Below are positions 48,601 to 64,000 of a DNA stretch of 64,000 nt, in pieces. The stretch is taken from contig JAVTVJ010000002.1 in the NCBI GenBank assembly GCA_034509425.1, positions 1 through 64,000 of the forward strand, given 5' to 3'. The DNA comes from Eopsaltria australis (lineage: Eukaryota > Chordata > Aves > Passeriformes > Petroicidae). The notes beneath the pieces are model-generated. The model was not told the origin of the DNA. It worked only from the letters and a program-made list of their open reading frames with translations, and did not search any database. Each line of letters starts with the position of its first letter. The first letter of the stretch is position 1. A program made the translations under genes and the position numbers.

Positions 48601-51600
48601 TATAATCTCTTCAGAACCATGTCTGTGGGCTAAAGAATAGTGATGGAGAGGCAGACTTTCCCTGAAGCTCTCAAGTTCAGCTTAGGCTGCGGTGCCAGAG
48701 GCTTTTGTCAGATCAGTAAAAAGTATTTGGATGTTGAGACTTGTTCTTAACACTTCTCTTGGATCTGCCAATTGACAAGAAAAAAAAAAATCCCACCAAC
48801 TCCTCTGCTATCCACCCAGAGCCTCCAGTGTGATTTTGGGAGCCTCATCACTAAAAGAAGTAACTTAAGGATGGCCTAAAAGGGGACCTGGTTTGACGGG
48901 CTTTAAAAAACCACATCAGCCTCATGAGCATGCAGCCTGCTCTGAGCCAGGCTGGGGCAAGCAAACATGGCTCTGGTCAGCATCTGCCCCCTGTCTGACA
49001 GGCCAGTGCTTCTCTGCAGGCCTTTCCTCTGGCACTGGCACTGCACACTGGGATCAGCAAGAGCCAAGTCAAACCAGGCAGGACTCCAGCCTGAGCCACA
49101 GCTGGAAGGGCACGGCAGCACCCTGCCAGCCATCACAGAGTGGGCAGAGCAGCAACCAGCAGAGCTGTTTACGGCATCCCAGCAGCCTAATTTTGTCAGG
49201 AGTAGGAGTAGGAGTAGGAGTAGGAGTAGGACTAGGACTAGGACTAGGACTAGGACTAGGACTAGGACTAGGACACGACATTTAGGAGAGACTTTCAAGG
49301 ATAGCCTTTGAGCAGATCACATCACAAGCCATCCAGCTGTCATTGTGGCAGCACAGATTTTTTTCTGATATTCACTGGGCACCAGAGGGACAGAATCCAA
49401 AGTCAATCCCTGCTGGTGAAGTCACGGGAGCATGCAAAATAACTTTCCATCAATCTGTTGATGTTTTTTCATTATCTGCTGGTGAGGACCTCCCCCTGCC
49501 TCTGCAACAAGAGGCATTTCCTAAAGGAACAGGCAAGGCCCTTGAACAAGCCTCAAAGATGGCCTGTCCTCATGGCAGGAGTCAACACGTCACCCTTGAT
49601 GCTGGGCTGGTCCATGCAGTTCTCTGGGGCAGCTCTCCTACTTCTACAACCTCACTGGAGATGCTGCAGCAGTTATGGGAGGCCATTCCCACAGTAACAT
49701 TAACCAAACTGTTACAGCACAAAAAGGGATTGATGTTACAGATTTGTCCCCGTGAACCCATCAGCAGCCACACTAGAGCCCATGCAGTGATGAATGGTGC
49801 TGGCCAAAGCAATAGAAGAAGGAGATTTCCCAGGTAAGTCCTTGAAGCATATTTGTACAAAAGGATCTGCAGGGCAGGAGCACCTGGTCAGCAGCACTCC
49901 ACAAGGAGCTGTGATATTGGCAGCACTGCTGCCTGTCATGGAAATCTCATGTCTGTCACTCACAAATCCTCTTATTTCATTAGAAGGGTCAAAATTCAAC
50001 AGGGAATTCCTAAGCTCGCCCACATGAGTACACTTAAACAGCCAAATGCCAAAGTTACTCTTCAAAGCAGAAATGTGTGCTCCACTGGCCAAAACCAGCC
50101 ACTCCTGAGATTTTCCTGCATTTCAAGCTGAAAAAACTTCAGCCAAAGTTAGCAGAGCACAGTTCTATCCTCAGGGCAGCCCTGGTTCCTACAGCCAGTT
50201 CATGTGTGATGGGATGGGACTGCTGCCCATCTGTGCCCAGGCTGTACTGCTGCTGTCACCTGTGCCCAGGCCGTGGGAAGCAAGGCAAGGCAGCAGCTGC
50301 CAGAAAATCAGGAACAGCATCTCTTAAAGGCAATATTACAGTGCCCACCTTGCCCTTCTGCTCCAGGGAGAGGGTTTGCTACAGCCTGACATTGAACAGC
50401 TTCTCCCCTCAGCTCTGCTGGAGCGTGTGTGTGGTGTGTGTGCACATCCCTGTGTGCCAGACGTGCACACCTGTACACACAAACATAGAGTCTGTACACA
50501 CATGTGGGCACTCCTGCAACGTGCAGCACGGACAGCCAGCCCCAGGCACACGAGCATCCTCCTGGCAAACACTCAGCTACACCAAATACTAACGCCTCAG
50601 CATCTCCAGTGACTGCCTCCCAGGAGGAGCTGTAGGTAATAGTGACAGAAACATTAATATTTGCTGACTCAAGGGCTCCACCAGGAGGAGAAACCAGCCC
50701 AGATCATCCCCTTAGGAAGGCTAGAAGGAAGATGCTCCTCTGGCAGGGTGGGTGACTGGCAGGGAGGCCACGTTTGCTCTTTCAAAGCTATCATGATTCA
50801 GAGACAAGGACAAGAAGTGTGGTGGAAGTGGATCAGCACAGTGTCAGCCGGCCAGGGGCTGGCTGCAGTTCTGAGGGTGCTGCCACACACACAGCATCCT
50901 CATCTGCTGCAAAACTCTTACCAGTCCAGAAACACTCAGAAAGAGGTTGCTAATTGCCCTGCCTTCACCCACTTTATTTCCCAGCAAGGACTGGGAATCC
51001 TCACTGACCTACTGCACTCAGCAGTGGTTTCACAGCCGTGTGCTTGTGGCTACTGACAATCAGCTCATGGGATTTGCTGGGAGGCACACGTCTGCTTGAA
51101 TGGGAACAATGGGAACTACAGGGGCCACTTTGGAATTTAAAAAGGGGAGAATTCTTCCCACAAGCCTCAGCTCCCATTGCAGCCCCCAGAGAGAGGTTTC
51201 TGCTCATTTGACCCTTGAGGACATGTTCTTCACCATGAGACAAACACCTACAGGAGGCACCTTCTCTGTCGCACTGGCTCTAGTGAAGTCACACACCAGC
51301 CTTATTCCAACTCAGAGCACACACACCACAAACACTGAAGGGATGTTTCGCACCTTTTCTCCCCCACACACACCTGTCAGGCTTTTTTAAGCTTGATGGC
51401 CGAAGCATGAGACACACAGAGCCCTCAGAGGCCCACTGAGTTTCTGCCTAGTACCCAGCACTGGCGGGAGAAGGCACCTTGTGCCCTTCATGTCTGTCCC
51501 AAGGAGGCACAAAAGGGCTGGAGGGACAAATGACAGCCCTGAGAGTGCAGACCCAAGCAGGTGTGAAGCTGTGCCAGCTCCGACCCAGGTGATCAGTGCT

Positions 51601-52029
51601 TGGCTTCAGGCAGGTGCCTGGCTGGCCCCAGCTCAGGCTGTGCCCAGGCAGTCAGCGTGCCTACCCCAAGGGCACGATGCCCTTGATATATCAGATACCA
51701 CCCACTGCAAATACATTTTCGGAGTGTTTCTTCATTGAATCTTACAGACTCCCAAAAGATTTCTCCTTGAGACAGAAAATCCCAATTAAAAACAAAAGAA
51801 AACAAACAAACAAAAACCAAACCCACGTGTTTCTTCACTAGACTGCAAAACCTATTCCGAGGAACAAGAAAGAGCAAGTCAAGAGCTCCAAAAGGTGCAA
51901 GACAATATATGGAACACTCAACTTTCTCCCACAGCTCAAAAGCTGTGAATACTCACTTACTCCGTCACATCCCAATTTTATCGCTTTGGATTTCACAAGG
52001 AAGCATGTAACTTGTAAATGAAGGCATGG
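45669..52029. other. Intergenic region downstream of RRM2B
   Basis: Contains the GGAGTA/GGACTA microsatellite and a GT/CA-rich patch near 50420-50515. Open frames of 164 codons (49343-49837) and 171 codons (50077-50592) on the plus strand show no recognised domain. Confidence 0.55.
49199..49274. repeat. (GGAGTA)5 then (GGACTA)7 microsatellite
   Basis: Five GGAGTA units (49199-49228) are followed by seven GGACTA units (49229-49270) and GGAC. The single G/C difference separates two uniform blocks. Confidence 0.95.
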
Positions 52030-54117
52030 GCTTCCCCACACTCAAATTTTATTGAAACTAAACACATATTTTACACACAAATTGAGTGGGAGCTGTTGTA
52101 CCAGACTTTGGTATCTCATATACATTTACAGAACCTGAGCACGTTGGAGTTTCATATTAGAATACTCTCATCATAACTCACAAGACTCAAAATAAATGCT
52201 TTTTAGTACATCCAATGACATAATCAGTTCCATTACTCCAACAACAGACCCATTTACAGTATTTTCCTCTTTCTCCACGCTCAACCCAGTATTTCCAAAA
52301 GGCACTGGGTTTCACTTCTGAGTTCACAGTTCTCTTGCAGTTCCAGGATGTTAGTGAGGGCCACCAGTTCCAGCTTTTCTTGGTACTCTCAGCATTCCAC
52401 TCTGCCCTCTTCCAAGTACCTTATGTAAAATGATGCAGGCTCTTCTATAGGAAAAAAAAACTGTTCCATTTCCATGCTTAGTACATACTCCTTATCTTTT
52501 ACAGAGACTAAAAAAACAGAGTCAATTTTGTAGCTTATCTTTACAGCAGGAACAGTTGTCCACTAGAACTCTGCTAAGGCAGTGGACCTGTTTCTTAGGT
52601 ACCCAGGACGATGGCTGATCTGGACAGGCAGGGAAATAACACATGACCCCATCACTGATAACCCTGGGCTGTCAGTTCAGCTCATGCCAGCAGCACAAGA
52701 TGTTTGCATCAGTAAGACTTACAAAAGCTCTTTTACAAAATGCTGAACATTATGAAAAATGCTTGGGTTTAATAAAGCAGAACCCTTTGTCTAGCTCTTG
52801 TACGCTCACTTCATCTTGGAAAATAAAGAGCCTGTCTATTTGCAGATAAACCAGGTACAGCTGAATAGCATCCCTTCCACCCCAAGTGCTAGTGCAGCAC
52901 ATTAGCCACTCTTCAGTCACTCCATTCTCTGTGTGTGCTATCAAAAAATTACAGTTTTCAGGCACACAATCAAAACCCAAACAGTCCTTTGTAAGATGCT
53001 GCCACTCCATACTACTTCTGGGTTTGTTTTTCAAAGGCTTAATACCTTCTTGCAGGAGCTCTTCTGTGGCAATGGTTCCAATGGTTCACATTAAACACAC
53101 GACATACCTTCGAAAGTTATTGGGTGCTTCCTTACAGCCCAAGCAGTTTGCAGCACCTCAAGGAATAACCCCTTGGAAATGACAAGTCTTCTCACCCCTC
53201 CAATGCACAAGTGCAACCAAGAAGAGGAGAATATCAGATCACCCAGCATGACAGGGGAGATGGACAACACCCAGAGCTGGCTGTTTCAGTGTCAGATGAT
53301 CACAAACACAACTACAGACTGCTCAATAAGGCACTTGATCAGTGAAGCAAGGAAAACCAGGCAGCACAAGCCAAAGAACAGGATGTGGTTTTTCTCCACT
53401 GTTAACAGGTGTGCCTTTTCAAGGACCATTCAAAGTCCACTGACCTGTTCAGTTACTGCTGTAAGACAAGAATCACATGCATTTGAATTAAATGCCTACT
53501 AAGACCCATCAGTTTTCCAACCAGAGCAAAATTTTTTCAGACAGAACCAAGGTTAATGGGGAGATTAAACTTAATTCCTGGGTTTAATGATATTCTATAG
53601 TTCAAACCTCATTAATGTCTTCCCATGTACAATTATTACTGTATCTGCAGCAGGATGAAACAGAAGAGCTTTTACTCTAGATCAAATCTATGAACATGAA
53701 AACAGAAAACAGGAAAATAATTCATAACAACATTTTTACATGGACCGATACCTCATCTGGTTTTCAGATCAAAATACCATAACATGAGGTAAATATGCAG
53801 TTTGCTTTCTTTAAACATGACTGAAGTCTTAAAAAGTAGTAGTGTCCATGTCATTTTTAAAGACAGCATTGACAGCAGATGAGTCAAGGGAATCTTATAA
53901 GGCCATGCTTTTACAAACCATATAAATTTTTTACAAATGATCCCCCGCTTTTTCAAATGACCCAGAGAGAAAGATATTTACTCCTCTGACAAACAACATG
54001 AAAACCCAGGAAAAATATCCCAGTAAGGTCTGATTTCCATGAGAGGAAATTAAGTCAACTTCACAGCATAAAGGGAGATGAGGAAAGGGAAACAATCACC
54101 ATTCATTTGTCAGTTTG
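52030..54117 (-). other. RRM2B: RRM2B 3' untranslated region (inferred)
   Basis: From the stop codon to about 52030 I found a single canonical AATAAA on the minus strand, at 52053-52048. Weaker ATTAAA variants occur near 53583 and 52766. No splice site or other gene was recognised between them. The UTR would be about 2.1 kb. It contains an unexplained open frame of roughly 100 codons (see findings). The end point is inferred from the signal, not observed. Confidence 0.6.
52048..52053 (-). terminator. Candidate RRM2B polyadenylation signal AATAAA
   Basis: The plus strand reads TTTATT, which is AATAAA on the gene strand. It is the only canonical hexamer found in the 2.1 kb after the stop codon. 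Cleavage would be expected 10-30 bases further left. Confidence 0.6.
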
Positions 54118-63951
<9,834 letters not shown>

Positions 63952-64000
63952 CTACCAAAACCAGAAAGCATGGCAATGAGTACAACAAAACAGTCCTGCA
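63952..64000 (-). other. RRM2B: RRM2B intron 3, 3' end (partial)
   Basis: The last 49 bases of the window are the pyrimidine-rich 3' end of intron 3 on the gene strand, leading to the TTGGTAG acceptor of exon 4. The rest of the gene lies to the right of the window. Confidence 0.85.

Noticed and set aside
48893..49311. Frames with Leu-Val, Arg-Ser or Gly-Leu repeats
   Set aside because: They come from the GGAGTA/GGACTA microsatellite. The flanking parts show no family resemblance.
50077..50592. 171-codon frame rich in Cys and His
   Set aside because: Its second half is translated GT/CA-rich simple sequence and the first half has no motif.

Overview
The window looks like avian nuclear DNA: AT-leaning intergenic sequence with short exons in long introns, many CR1 LINE 3' fragments, and LTRs of the ERVL-like type common in birds. 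Only one host gene can be supported. It is the 3' part of RRM2B (p53R2, the p53-inducible small subunit of ribonucleotide reductase) on the minus strand. Six consecutive coding exons lie between 63951 and 54118 and encode residues 108-351 of a 351-residue protein, followed by an inferred 3' UTR of about 2.1 kb ending near 52030. Exons 1-3 and the promoter lie beyond the right edge.

The remaining 52 kb (1 to about 52000) is gene-poor DNA downstream of RRM2B. In human, NCALD follows RRM2B on the same strand, so this may be the RRM2B-NCALD interval, but no NCALD exon was recognised. It holds old and younger CR1 fragments, microsatellites, one newly delimited 416-bp solo LTR (41769-42184, minus strand) and one proviral insertion.

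The most notable locus is a 3.26-kb endogenous retrovirus at 14917-18172 (plus strand). It has two LTRs of 572 and 571 bp differing by five substitutions and one 1-base indel, an exact 5-bp target duplication (CAACC), a degenerate lysine-type primer-binding site, a polypurine tract and a GC-rich leader. Its 2.1-kb interior has no protease, pol or complete env. It keeps one open 476-codon frame that starts like a betaretroviral Gag matrix protein (MA, with a myristoylation signal), runs through a long CpG- and proline-rich middle, and ends with a fragment resembling capsid (CA). A 22-codon hydrophobic tail just before the polypurine tract, behind a good splice acceptor, looks like an Env transmembrane remnant. 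The element appears young and non-autonomous, so it would depend on a helper virus.

Within RRM2B, intron 6 carries two CR1 pieces, an ERVL-like LTR and a TA/TATG microsatellite. Intron 4 carries a solo LTR of the same broad family with a perfect TGATC target duplication. Both intronic LTRs lie antisense to RRM2B. No RNA genes, CRISPR arrays or bacterial-type features were seen.
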